DNA of 64,000 nucleotides from Acorus gramineus (GCA_030737835.1 JAUJYN010000015.1:2597685-2661684), one strand, 5' to 3'; positions 11,225-23,381 are shown, numbered from the stretch's first letter. Numbers and translations are program-made. Notes: generated by a model not told the origin, from the sequence alone.

Positions 11225-13649
11225 AAAAATCTCTCTCTCCCTCTCACTCCCTACGTCTCCCTCTCTTTTGGCTCTCTCTCTCTTTCACACATCCCCCATG
11301 TGTTTGATAAAATGCCAAGGAGAAGAAGATGGAGCAAGAAGAGGAGGTGCAAGTGCAAGACTAGGTGAGTGTGTGTGCGTGTGTTGTTGATTGTTTCTCT
11401 TCCCTCTCCTCCTCCCATGGTGGATCCCCTGATTTTTTCCCCTCTCCCTCTGGTCAGCCAAGTAAAAGATAAGAAAGGATGGACGTGGTGGTAGTGGGGG
11501 TGGTGGTCAACGTGGTCAAGGCGCTTGCGAGCCCCTACATCTCCCCCTTCCCTTCCCCCTCTCTTTTGGTAAGTCTTCCCTCTTCTTTAGCTGGTTTTTA
11601 TGCATGTTTTGGGGTTAGGGAAGTCATGCATGCTAGATGATTGAGTTAGGGTGTGTGAGGGGGGGCTAGGAAGGGGTGTTGGGTGACTGGGCGTGCGTGC
11701 GGGGCTGTCCGCGTGCGTGTGCACGCAGAAGGGCGCAGGCGGGTGCACAGGAGGGCGCGTGCGCTTACGCACGGGCACGCGGGAGTGCGCGGGCATGCGC
11801 GCGGGGTATTGGCAGACGCGCGGAGCACGGGGGCCGTGCGCATGAGCGTGCGTGTGCGCGGGGCAACGCATCTGGGCGCGCCTGGGCGCTGAGGCAGCGC
11901 GCCAGTGCGCGTGCGCCTGTGCGTGCGAATGCGTGCACGTGCAGGGGCACGCGCGGGGCTACCCAGGGGCTCGGGTAGGTGCTGAGGCACTCGGGCATGA
12001 GTGCGTACGTGCGTGCTCGCATGCGTGTGAGCCCGTATGCGTGCATGTCTAAGTCTTTGGCATTTCTAGTTAAATTCTAAGTATTTTAATGTGGTTATAC
12101 TCACCATTTTGATGCCCTTACTTTGCAAATCTCGTCGAATGGGGCGCGCGATGATCCGGGTATCGGTGAGTGGTTCGATCAAACCCTTCGAGGTGCGCTC
12201 AATGCACGTAGCCATGCATCGCGCATCCATGGGGCTTCTTTGCACCCTAAATATGCTAGATATTTGCATGTTAGCTAGGATTGTATAGCTCGTATATTGC
12301 GTAGAACCCCCTTTTCTACCATATACTTGCCTATGTATCATATTCATGTGTGAATTATTATGTATGCATGCACCCTTCATGTATGGGCATGTGTGATGTG
12401 TGTTTTCACGAATGTATAGAATAGGCATGCCTTAGGTAGTCCCTATGAGTAATACTACCATATTAATTGGAATATCCAGCATGATTAAGTCTGGGTTAAT
12501 AACGAGCACATGCCTAATATTCCCTTGTGATAAGACTCGAGGGCGTGGTGTAGTTGTTGCGCCCATGCTAATGTGGCAAAGCTATGACCAACTTCAAGAG
12601 ATGATGAGCTCTCTCTCGCCCTCTCCCTTTGTATGAACTGAGTAAGTAGATGCGATTTCCTACTCGACTCAGGTTCGTTTGGAATATTGGCATGCACCTG
12701 TTAGTGAGCGAATTCGCGCTTGACCCTTCCCTTTTAAGTTGATAATATCCAACGCATTTTTAGGGTATTCCTTGTATGCTTATATGCTTGTATGAGATAT
12801 GCTTATATGCTTGCACGCTTGTATGCATATTATTTAGCCATGCATGATATGTATATTGTTTATGCTTTCTATCCATGTTAGGGAGTATCCCTATAATTAA
12901 TTGATATGTTATCGTGCATGTAGTTCATGTACATAACTAAGATATAATTCTCCTGTAATATATATGCGCATGTTAAAACTAATTAGGCCTATCTGAAATA
13001 GGCGTGGGTACGACCCGCTGTTGGGATGTACCTCATTAGTTAGAGCACGAGCGATGTAATCGCCACCCTGCATCCGTGAGATGCACTTGAATGGAATTCA
13101 GGAGAATTCATTTGTTGTATCGGTTTTGTTAAACCGGTGGCTATGGCATTAAGTTAGGCCTACCCGTGCTAGGCGTGTATGAACCGCCTGTTGGGTTATA
13201 TGCCTTGGGCTTATTTCTGCGTGAGAGCAGAGGTAACCCCTCGCGTCTGAGCGACGCACCCGTGTGGGAGTACAAGAGTATTCAATATCATCGATATGTG
13301 ATTATCGAGCGTAGTTGACTTTCCATAGGGTTCGCTTTGCGAACGTGGGGTGCTTCCTCCCGACATCGTCGTGCGTCGAAACACCCCGCGTCGAAGTTGT
13401 CCTGTTTGGGTGCCACCACTTGTAGGTGCTACTGATGCGTATCGCGGTACACATCTGGCTGATGTACCGATCATGGAAGGCCGACAGGTAGAGGCTACGC
13501 GGGAGAGGGCTACCAGATGATATTGCGAGCGTGGAATTGTTCTCCCCTTCTTCGGATCCGCGTTGAATCTACCCGACGTTAAAGCTGTCCTGACAGAGGG
13601 CTCCCACCTGTAGGTACCACCTTCTTCGGATCGGCAGATGTACTGATCA
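11225..13649 (+). repeat. Old family II LTR, piece 1 of 3
   Basis: Plus-strand LTR sequence beginning within the CT-rich leader; the first few hundred bases of the family are absent. It includes a CpG-rich zone (about 11690-12050), the conserved island (about 12120-12165) and tail modules. It is interrupted at 13649/13650 by a solo LTR of the same family, resumes at 17206, and is interrupted again at 17653 by TE-B, ending at 51337. The left boundary is approximate. Confidence 0.7.
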
Positions 13650-15959
13650 TGTTATGCCTGTGTCATTTGGAGCCATTTCGGTTAAGCCTTGGTCACTTAT
13701 GGGTCATTCAGGGCCTTTTAATTTTTCGATCGGAGTCGCTAAAATTTTGGCTTTTAGCCACCTGCGGGAGTTAGAGTACTTTGATTGAAAATCTAACTGC
13801 ATATTATGGGTCCTGGTACCGTTTAGTACTACCCATAAAAATTTCATCGAATTCCGGTAACGTTTTGAAAAATATGCAGTTCTGAATCGCATCCGGGTTT
13901 GGATGTTACCGGATTGTGGGTGACTTTTCTCACCTACCCACTTTTGTGGCATTAAATACCCACTCACCCCCCCCCCCCTCTGTCACTCCCACGTCAACCT
14001 TTCCTTGGGTCTCTCTTTCTCTCTTTTCACTCCCCCCATGTGTTTGTGTAAATCCCTCAAAGAGAAGAGAAGGAGAACAAGAAGCATGTAGTGCATGAAG
14101 AGGTGATCTTGAGGTGGGTTATGTGAGCTTGTGCTCCTAAGTGGCTGTCCCTCTCTCTTTTTCCCCTTGGTTTCAGCCATCAAGAAGAGCTCCCAAGGAT
14201 GGAAGTGGTGGTAGTTGTGGTGGTGGTCGAGGTGGTCAAGGCGCTTGCAAGCCCTACATCTCCCCTCCCCTTCCCCCTCTCTTTGGTGAGTTTCCCTCTT
14301 CCTTATTTGGGTTTTTATGCATGGTTAGGTGTTAGGGAGGTCATGCAAGGTAGATGAATGAGTTAGGGTGTGTGTGGAGGGGTTAAAAAGGGGTTAAAAA
14401 TGGCTGGGCGCGCGCGCAGAGGGGCGCTGACAGGCGCAGGCGGGCGCGTGCGCGTGCGCGCGGAGCGGGCGCGTGGGTGCGCGCTGGCGCTGGCAGCGCG
14501 CGCACGTGGGGCAGTGCGCCTGGGCGTGAGTCTGGCGCGCGGCTGGGTGCCAGTGCGCGCGCGCGTGCGTGCGCGTGCTGGGGCATGCATGGGGCTGCCC
14601 AAGGTCTCGGGTAGGTGCTGGGGCACTCGGGCATGCGTGCGTACGCGCGTGCTCGCATGCGTGCGAGGCCGTATGCGTGCATGTCTAAGTCTTTAGTAAT
14701 TCTAGTGATTTCTAAGTGTTAAATTGTGATGTTACTCACCAAATTTGATGCCCTTACCTTGCAAATCTCGTCGGATGGGATGCGCGAGGTCCCGGGTATC
14801 GGTGAGTGGGTCTATCCAATCCTCCCCCCTCTCGGGATGCGCTCGACGCGCGTAGACGCGCGTCGCGCATCGATGGGGCCCCCTAGCTATACTACTTGTG
14901 TAGATAAGTAGTATGGCCATGCTTAAGCTATAATATGTAGATATCTTGCATGCTAGGCTTATATACATGTATTATATTCATGTATGAATGATTGTGTTGC
15001 ATGAGCCCCTCTAGTATGGGCATGTATTTTTGGTAATGTGTATGGATGTATAGAATATGGCATGCCTTAGGTAGTATTGTAATAATACTCCCACCATATT
15101 AATTGGAATATCCAGCATGAATAAGTCTGGGTTAATAACGGGCACCTGCCTAATATTCCCTTGCGATAAGACTCGAGGGCGTGGTGTAGTTCTTGCGCCC
15201 ATGCTAATGGGGCAAAGCTATGACCAACTTCATGAGATGATGATCTCTCTCGCCCTTTCCAACTGAACGAACTGAGTAAGTAGATGAGATTTCCTACTCG
15301 ACTCAGGTTCGTTTGGAATATTGGCATGCACCTGTTAGTGCGCGAGATCGCGCTTGACCCTTTCTTTTAAGTTGGTGATATCCAACGCATGCTTAAGTTA
15401 GGCCTTGTGTGCTTATGTGATTAATGACCATGTATGCATGTTGTATGATTTATTATGATGTAAATCTATGATTAGGGAGTATCCCTATGATTAATTGATA
15501 TGTTATCGTGCATATGGTTCATGCACATAACTAAGATTAAATTCTCCTATAAAATATATGCGCATGTTAAAAAAACTGATAGGCCTATCTGAAATAGGCG
15601 TGGGTATGACCTGCTGTCGGGTTGTACCTTATTAGTTAGAGCGCTAGCAATGTAATCGCCCCGTGCATCCGAGCGATGCACTCGTTTGGAATTCAGGAGA
15701 ATTCATTACCTTATCGGTTTTGTTAAGCCGGTAGTGGGGCATTAGGCTAGGCCTACCCGTGCTAGGCGTGTATATGAACCGCCTGTTGGGTTATGTGCCT
15801 TGGGATTATTTATGCGTGAGAGCAGAGGCAACCCCTTGTGTCCGAGCGACGCAACCGTGTGGGAGTACAATAGTGTTCGCTCTCTTCGATATGTGATTAT
15901 CGAGAGTAGTTGATTTCCATGGGTTCGCTTTGTGAACATGGAATGTTTACTCCCAATGT

Positions 15960-16280
15960 CGTCCGTGTTGAAGAGGCCCGGATTGTAGCTGTCCTGACAG
16001 AGGGCTCCCATCCGTAGGTACCACCGATGCGTTCGGGGGCGTACTGATCGTGGGAGTGTACCAGGTAGAGGCTACCCGGGAGAGGGCTAACGAATGATAT
16101 TGCGAGCGTGGAATCGTTCTCCCCTTCGTTGGATCCGATGTAGGAACTTCCCGGTGTTGGAAAAGCTGTCCTGACAGAGGGCTCCCATCCGTAGGTACCA
16201 TCGAGGCGTTCGGAAGCGTATTGATCGTGGGAGTATACCAGGTAGTGACTACCCGGGGAAAGGGCTACCGGTGGACCAAG
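15960..16280 (+). repeat. 180-bp direct repeats inside SL1
   Basis: The block containing CCTGACAGAGGGCTCCCAT, GTAGGTACC and the CAGGTAG/TACCCGGG segment occurs twice, offset by 180 bp. The same module appears singly or in other copy numbers in the other LTRs. Confidence 0.8.
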
Positions 16281-16442
16281 GGTGTAGAGCAGTCTAAGTC
16301 TCTTCCAAAAGTCCCAAGAGTCTCCCTCCGGGAGTGAGGGTGAGGATGAGATGAAGACACGTTGTTCGTTCGTTCCCATAGTTGTTGGGTCCGGTCTCGT
16401 ATCGATGTTTAAAGACATCGTTGGGCAGTTATCTCGATGTAG

Positions 16443-16673
16443 ATGATCCAGTAGTGTTGCGTAGACTAGTAATCCCGGGTCTCCTCGACCAACGGTATGG
16501 TCTCTCCCCAAAAGTCCCAAGAGTCTCCCTCCGGGAGTGAGGGTGAGGGTGAGGTTGGTGATCCAGTAGTGTTGTGTGGACCAGTAATCCCGGGTCTCCT
16601 CGACCAACGGTATGGTCTCTCCCCAAAAGTCCCAAGAGTCTCCCTCCGGGAGTGAGGGTGAGGGTGAGGTTGG
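16443..16673 (+). repeat. 116-bp tandem duplication ending in G-rich GGGTGA runs
   Basis: Two head-to-tail copies run from GATCCAGTAGTGTTG to GGTGAGGTTGGT. Each ends in repeated GAGGGTGAGGGTGAGG, which has the spacing of a G-quadruplex motif. Confidence 0.85.
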
Positions 16674-17205
16674 TCGCGCCGCCGCATGACCCTGTTATCC
16701 ATGGGTTTCCACCCATGTTTACCTTGAAAGGAAATTGTTTATGTATTGAACTGTTGTATGGTGATTGGTTTCCAGCCACTCACTGAGCTTGTAGCTCACC
16801 CCTCGCATACTGTTTCTTTTCAGGGGCAGTGTTGGGCGTGGAGCTGGAGCTTTCCTGTGGCGTGGTCTTATGGGCGTGGAGCGTTCTTCCGGCGGGTGGC
16901 GAGTGCGAGGCTGTCAGCAGTCCTAGAGTCATTGTATGTATTGTAAATCGTGCATGCGGCACAGGTTGTATTTTCTTTGGTCTAGACTTGGCTCTCACAG
17001 GACAGTGATTGTGTATTCGAGTCTGTAATAATGTTTTTGGTTTACAGGCATTGTTAATATTATGCTTCTGCTTATTAGTCAGTTATCATTATCCTTGTTT
17101 TGCCACCTTGTGTGTTGTTGTTGGAGTCTTTATTTGACCTATGGTATTGATAGCTGATATTTTATTATTGCCACGTCTCGGGGACGGCCGCCCTGGGGCG
17201 TGACA

Positions 17206-17653
17206 ATCATGGGAGTATACTAGGTAGAGGCTACTCGGGAGAGGGCTACCGGATGACGAAGGGTGTAGAACAAACAGTTTTCTTCCAACAGTCATGTGTC
17301 ACCCTTAGGGGTGAGGGTGAGGATGAGATGAAGTCACGTCGCTGCATGACCCATTCGTTTTCATCCGTTCCCATAGTTGTTGGGTCCGATTACGTATTGA
17401 TGTTCAAAGACATCGTTGAGCAGTTATCTCGATGTAGATGATCCAGTAGGGTTGTGTATACCAGTAATTACTCGTCTCTTCGACCAACGGTATGGTCTCT
17501 CTCCAAGAGTCCCAAGAGTCTTCCTCCGGGAGTGAGGGGGAATGTGAGGTTGGTCGCGCCACCGCGTGACCTTGTTATCCCTTGGGTTTCCATCCATGTT
17601 TTCCTTGAAAATAAATTGCCTTAACATTAAACTGTTGTATTGGTGATTGGTTT
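17206..17653 (+). repeat. Old family II LTR, piece 2 of 3
   Basis: Continuation of the LTR interrupted by SL1. It carries the same modules as SL1 (a GGGTGAGGGTGA run near 17310 and the CTCGACCAACGGTATGGTCTC segment) and stops at the GGTTT (17649-17653) that is duplicated at 50891-50895. Confidence 0.8.
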
Positions 17654-20123
17654 TGTTATATATGTGTCACTTTTAGCCTTCCGGGCACCTTTGGGACACA
17701 TCTAGCAGTTTTTCAACTTTTTCTTTTTTTGATCGGAACCGCTAAAACTTAGGACTTTTAGCTATCATCATGTGCTTGAGAACTCCGATTGAAAATCTAA
17801 CTACACATTATGTGTCCTGGTGCCATTTCAAGCCACTCACGAAAATTTCATCGAATTCCAGTAACGTTTCAGAATTTGGCAGTTCCGAATCGTATCCGGG
17901 TTTTGACCAAGCGGGAATGTCAAAGGGGGACTTGACCAAGTCAAGTTTGACCATTGACTTGGTCAAATCATTTTGTTTTTTTTGTGTGGTTGGGTTGACC
18001 TAAGGTCAAACCTCACCAAAAACCCTAATTTGCCCTAAGTGAGTGAGTGTGTGAGTGTGAGTGTGTGTGTGTGTGTGTGTGTGCCCTTAAAGTGGGCGTC
18101 CACCTCTCCATCTTCTCTTCTTCTCTCTCTCTCTCTCTCTCACAAATCCACACCTCCTCTTCTTATTTTTCCTCCATTAGAGCTAGTAGGAGTGGAAGAA
18201 AAGAAAAGCCATTGAAGGGAAAAAGAAAGGTGAGGCTTGGATCTATCTTTCCATGGTTTTTGTTTTGCTTTCCCCTTTGTTTACCTCCCTCTCATGGTTT
18301 CCCTTCTCCCCTGTTTCAGCCTTTGTAAGGGCTGAGGGCGGTCTTGGTGGTGGTGGTCTTGGTGGTGGCGATTTGGTGCGCAAAGGGCACCCGAGTTCCT
18401 CCCTTTGTTCTTCCTCTATTGGGTGAGTCTTCTCCTCCCTATTCTTGTTTAGATGCTTGTTTAGGGTGTGAAATTGGGTATGCATGCTTGCATGGGTGTT
18501 AGGGGGGTGTGGGAGGGCTAAGGAGGAGTGGAAGGGGCTCGGGCGCGCGTGCGGGGTCAACCGCGCGCGTGCGCGCGAGTTTGCGCGCGCAGACGAGCGC
18601 GCTGGCTGGCGCGCGCGCGTACGGGCAGACGCACGGGCGTGCGCGCGGAGTGCTACGCGGGGGCGCAGTGCGCGCGGTGCGCGCGGGGGTGCGCGCGGAG
18701 TGCTGCGCGGGGGCGCAGTGCGCTCGGGTACGCACAGGGCTGGACGCGCGGTGCGCGCGAGCATGCTCGAGTGTGCGCGCGTGCGCGGCAGTGTGTCTGG
18801 GCACGCGGGCAGGGGCGCGGCAGTGCGCCCAGGGTGCAAGGGTGCGTGTGTGAGCGTGCGCATTCGTGCGTGCGCGTGCGGGTGGCCATGCGTATGGCTG
18901 CCCGTGGGTTCGGGAGGGTGTCGGGGCACTCGGACTCGCGTGCGTACGCGCGTGCGTGCGGGCCCGTATGCATGCTTGTCCGAGTATTGGGTATTTCTAG
19001 TAAATTTCTTATGTATTTGTGTAGTTTACTCACCATATTGAATGCCCATGTCTTGGAGATCTTGACGGACGGTCACGTAGCGACCCGGGCTTCGGTGAGT
19101 GGGACAATCCAACCCAGTAGGGAGGCGTTCGATGCACGTAGGCGTGCATTGCCCTCCCCTGGGGCACCATAATTATGTATTAACATGTAATAAATGTAAA
19201 GCTATGCATGCATGATTAATATGATATATCCATGCCACCTTAGACTTGTATGCTAGGGATATGCACCCTTATATCATGTATAGCAGCCTATGCATGTTTA
19301 GTCACCTTGTCCTTTAATTGGAAAGCCCCGAACTATGCATGTTCCCATCTAGTTTAATCTAATTAAATCAAAATGAGAGCATATAGTTACAAGCATGCCT
19401 TAGAGAATATTATAACCTTGTTGTTATAATATATGTTTCCCCGCATCTTAGTTATGCGCCCTGGAGGAATTCTTGAGAATTCATGACATTAGTAGAGTTA
19501 CAATCGGTGTTGACGGATCCAAGAGGATCGTATCCGTGTGAGTAGGCTGTCTTCTCCTTTTGGTTGGATCCGATGTAGGAACTCCCCGGCGTTGGCTGAC
19601 CTGACAGAGGGCTCCCGTCCGTAGGTACCTCCGATGTGTCGGACAGTACTGATAGTGGGAGTGGACTAGGTGGAGGCTACGAGGGTGGGAGAGGCTACCG
19701 GGTGGACCAGGGGTGGAGAGCGGTCTAGTATGCCCCAAGAGGCCCATGTCACCCCCCGGAAAGGGTGAGGGTGAGGGGGGAGTGGGTTGGCGATGAAACG
19801 ACCCACTAGAATGTGTAGTTGCTCCCGTTGTGGGGCTGTAAAATTATATAAGGTTGATATGGATTGTGATGCATGGGTTGTGCTATTCACTGAGCGTGTG
19901 GCTCACCCTTCGCATATTTTTCTCCAGTTATATCTGAGTCGGATCTGAAGGAGGAGCTTCCCGAGGCACATCAGCAGTAGCGGAGCAGCGTCACGTTCTG
20001 CGAGTGAGAGACCATCAGCATCCCTTTTGATTGTATGTATTGTTATCCGTGCTTGGGCTCATACTTGTATTTGGATGTCATTGTATATATATTGGCTCTC
20101 ATAGGACAGTTGATTATGTATCG
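17654..20123 (+). repeat. TE-B 5' LTR, first part
   Basis: Starts TGTTATATATGTGTCAC. It contains a GT microsatellite (18041-18083), a CT-rich stretch, a CpG-saturated zone (about 18540-18985), the conserved island (19059-19094), a GGGTGA run near 19760 and the CACTGAGCGTGTGGCTCACC tail module (about 19888). It is interrupted at 20123 by SL2. Confidence 0.9.
18041..18083. repeat. GT microsatellite in the TE-B 5' LTR
   Basis: A run of GAGTGTGTGAGTGTGAGTG followed by pure GT repeats. It lies just upstream of the CT-rich leader. Confidence 0.9.
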
Positions 20124-23100
20124 TGTCACGCCCCAGGGCGGCCGTCCCCGGGATGCGGCAAGTGTATACATGTTATCAGCAGTGTATATAGGAGATCAAT
20201 AACATACTCTAAACAACAACTAAAATGACAACATAGACGAAAGAAAGGCTGACATGATATATACACAGGTAGCGGAAGCTAAAAGACTGAGTCTGTAATT
20301 CAAAAACATACCACAGACTCGATACATAATCATCTGTCCTGTGAGAGCCAATATACACACATACATCCAAATAATATACAAACGGTGCCCAAGCACGGAA
20401 ATATATACATACAATCAAAAGGAAGGATGCTGATGGCCTCTAACACTCGCGGGACGTGGCGCTACTCCGCTACTGATGAGACGCCTCGGGGAGCTCCTGC
20501 TTCAGGTTCGACTCGGTAATAACTGGAGAAAATAAATATGCGAGGGGTGAGCCACACGCTCAGTGAATAGACAAACCCGTGCATCACAATTCATATTAAC
20601 CACAAATAAATCAATGCCTCAAAGTGGCAGGAACTACACAATCCAGTGGGTCGCTACATCGTCGACCCACCACACCCTCACCCTCACCCCTCAATATGGT
20701 GACATAGGATATTGGGACTGACTAGGCTGTTGGTCATCCTTGAACTACACAAATCCAGTGGGTCACTACATCGCCGACCCACCACACCCTCACCCTCACC
20801 CCTCAATAGGTGACATAGGATATTGGGACTGACTAGGCTGTTGGTCACCCTTGGTCCACCGATAGTCTCTCCTCCACTCCGTAGGCCGCTTGGCCACTCC
20901 CACATTCAGCACAGTCCATCCCAAATCAGGAGGTGCCTACTGATGGGAGCCCTCTCACGGGACGGCCTTTCTAACGCTGGGGCAGTCTCTACACGGATCC
21001 AATGAAGGGAACAGAACAGCCTATCCATACGCATATGATCCACTCGGATCCGCCGACAACACATCTCAACAACTCTAATGTCTTGAATTCTTCAGAATTC
21101 CTCCAGGCGCATAACCAAGATGCGGGGAAAATATAAGATAATAATGAGGAAAAGAAACCTTGGGAGGGCAACCTGAGGTCCCGATATAGGACATCCCGAC
21201 AACCAAACAAGGAACACGGAGTACCCTAGCCCGGGTCTCAATGTTGACCTCGCAAGGCCCCTTAATATTCCCCAAGGCATACTAATAGACATACGCCCGC
21301 ATTTAATTTAATAAATCAAACTAGTAGGACACATGCTTAGGTCGAGGTTTCCTAACATGAGAACAGGGTGACATGATGCATGGCTCTTACACATATCCTA
21401 AGGGTGCAAGTCCTTAACATACACGGTTTAGGGTAGCATGCATACTACATATTAATCATGCTTCCTTGGATTACATATTACACAAGTTAATATTAACCAT
21501 GGTGCCCCAGGGGAGGACGGTACACACCCAAGTGCATATAGCGCCTCCCTACTGGGTTGGATTGTACCACTCACCAATAACCGGGTCGTCGCGCGACCGT
21601 CCGTCAAGATCTGCAAGACAGGGTAATCAACTCGGTGAGTAAAATACACAAATACGACAAAAATACATTAAAATACCCAACACTCGGACAAGCGTACATA
21701 CGGCCTGTACGCACGCGAGTCCGAGCACCCCGACTCACTCCCGAACCCCCGGGCAGCCGTGCGCATAGCCGAGCCCCGGCCCGCGCGCCCAGCGCACTGC
21801 CGAGCCCCCTGCCCGCACGCCCGGACACTCTGTCGAGCCCCCCGGGTGCACCGCGCGCTCACTGCGCCCCAGCGCAGCAACCCGTGCGCACACCCGCACG
21901 CCCTGTGCCCCAACGCCTCACCCCGCGCACACCCTGCGCGCACCACCGGCTCGCCTCACCGCGCGCGCACAGCACGCCTGCGCCTCTGCGCAGCGCTCCG
22001 CGCGCACGCCTTCGCACGGCCCCCTGTGCGTAGCACCCGCACGCAGCCCCGCGCGCACGCCCGCACTGCACCTCTGCGCAGCACCCCGCGCGCAGCGCAC
22101 CCGCATGCCCTGCACAACCCGAGCGCACGCCCACGCGCACGCGCGCGTGCCCTACCAGCATGCCCGGCAGCGCTCTGCCCTGCGCTTGCCAGCCTGCCTG
22201 CCCTGCCTGCCTACGTTGCCTGCCTGCGCTGCCAGCCTACCCGAGCCACTCTACCACCTCCCCGACGGCCACCAATGGCCTCCAACAGCCACCAACCGCC
22301 GCCAACGGCCACCCACCGCCACCAACAGCCACCCATACCCAAAAACACCCTCCTAACATGCATCTAAGCAAGAAAAGGAAGGAAAGAAACCTTACCCTAG
22401 GAGAGGAAGAGAAGGGGAAGAAGAACGGGTGCTCTTCGCGCACTGAAACTCCACCTCAAGGACCACCACCACCAAGATCTCCTTCAGCCCTAAAAACAGA
22501 TGAAATCAGAGGAGAAAAGGGGGCATTAGAGGGGGTCACACACGTGGGAACTCGAATCCGAGACCACCGGAAGGTAGATCGGGACAAGACCTAACCTTTC
22601 TCTTCTTAGGGTTTTTGGTTTTGACCCCTTGAACTAGGTCATAAGGTGGTTTCAAAGAGAGGGAAGAGAGAGGGAAATTTGGAGAAGATGATGAATAGGA
22701 GGGTTCACGTTGTCGTGGGATTCCTTTATACTCACACCCACTCCACACACACTCACACCCTCAATTAGCCCTAATTAATTAGGTTTAGGCTAGGATTAGG
22801 GGGGGTTTAAGTGAGCTTTGACTTGGGTCAACCCAACCACAAAAAAAAAGGGTTGACCAAGTCATGGGCCCACATTGACCAAGTGAAGTCTCCCAATGAC
22901 TTTTCGCTCGGTCAAAACCCGGATACGCTTCGGAACTGTGAAATTCTGAAACGTTACCAAAATTCGATGAAATTTTTCGTGAGTGGCTTAGAATGGCACC
23001 AGGACACATAATATGCAGTTAGATTTTCAATCGGAGTCCTCTAACTCAGGATGATAGCTAACAGTCTAAAATTTTAGCGGTTCCGATCGAAAAACGAAAA

Positions 23101-23165
23101 AAACCGAAAAACTGCCAGAATGCTCCAATGGTTACCAGAAGGCAAAAAGTGACACATATATAACA
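20124..23165 (-). mobile_element. SL2: family I solo LTR in the TE-B 5' LTR
   Basis: A complete minus-strand LTR (3042 bp) with termini TGTTATATATG at 23165 and GGGCGTGACA at 20124. It is flanked by TATCG at 20119-20123 and 23166-23170. The uninterrupted site is visible in TE-B's own 3' LTR at about 50692-50696, where TATCG occurs once. The LTR belongs to the same subfamily as the TE-A 3' LTR. It contains a CpG-rich zone (about 21700-22250), one copy of the 120-bp module (21150-21265, minus) and a duplicated block near 20640-20830. Confidence 0.95.
20640..20835. repeat. About 105-bp tandem duplication in SL2
   Basis: The segment from the ACTACACAA-TCCAGTGGGTC motif through CACCCTCACCCTCACCCCTC to GACTAGGCTGTTGGTCA is present twice, head to tail. 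The C-rich part is the complement of the GGGTGA runs in the other LTRs. Confidence 0.8.
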
Positions 23166-23363
23166 TATCGGGTCTGTAATATGTCTTTGAATTACAGACT
23201 CAGTCGTTTAAGCTTCCGCTATTTGTATATATTATGTCAGCCACCTTATTGTCTGTGTTGTCATTTTTGATGTTGTTTAGAGTATGTTATTGATCTCCTG
23301 TATAGACTGCTGATATTATATATACTTGCCACGTCTCGGGGACGGCCGCCCTGGGGCGTGACA
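23166..23363 (+). repeat. TE-B 5' LTR, second part (LTR end)
   Basis: The last part of the LTR after SL2, ending GGGCGTGACA at 23363. It contains the hairpin GTCTGTAAT/ATTACAGAC (23172-23199). It is nearly identical to 50692-50890 in the 3' LTR. Confidence 0.92.
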
Positions 23364-23369
23364 AAAAGT

Positions 23370-23381
23370 TGGTATCAGAGC
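23370..23381 (+). other. TE-B primer binding site (tRNA-iMet)
   Basis: TGGTATCAGAGC lies six bases after the 5' LTR end, complementary to initiator-Met tRNA. The following bases (CTGGTCCTG) are shared with TE-A, TE-C and TE-D. Confidence 0.9.

Larger units (their letters stand above)
13650..17205 (+). mobile_element. SL1: family II solo LTR inserted in an older family II LTR
   Basis: A complete LTR of 3556 bp runs from TGTTATGCCTGTGTCATTTG to GGGCGTGACA with no internal region attached. The flanking sequence reads ctgATCA before it and ATCAtggg after it; rejoined, the flanks match the uninterrupted module seen at about 16040-16060, so the insertion is real (4-5 bp duplication). It contains a CpG-rich zone (14400-14690), a conserved island (14765-14801), two direct repeats about 180 bp apart (cores at 15989 and 16169) and a 116-117 bp tandem pair (16443-16673). 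A solo LTR is the expected product of recombination between the two LTRs of one copy. Confidence 0.85.

Noticed and set aside
11171-11368. A 65-residue plus frame across the gag/protease block and LTR joint
   Set aside because: It spans two unrelated repeats and its start lies in the reverse complement of the protease signature.
15897-16779. Repeated GETIPLVEETRDY-like minus-strand peptides in SL1
   Set aside because: They come from the 116-bp non-coding tandem repeat, whose length keeps frames partly aligned. They are not a protein repeat family.
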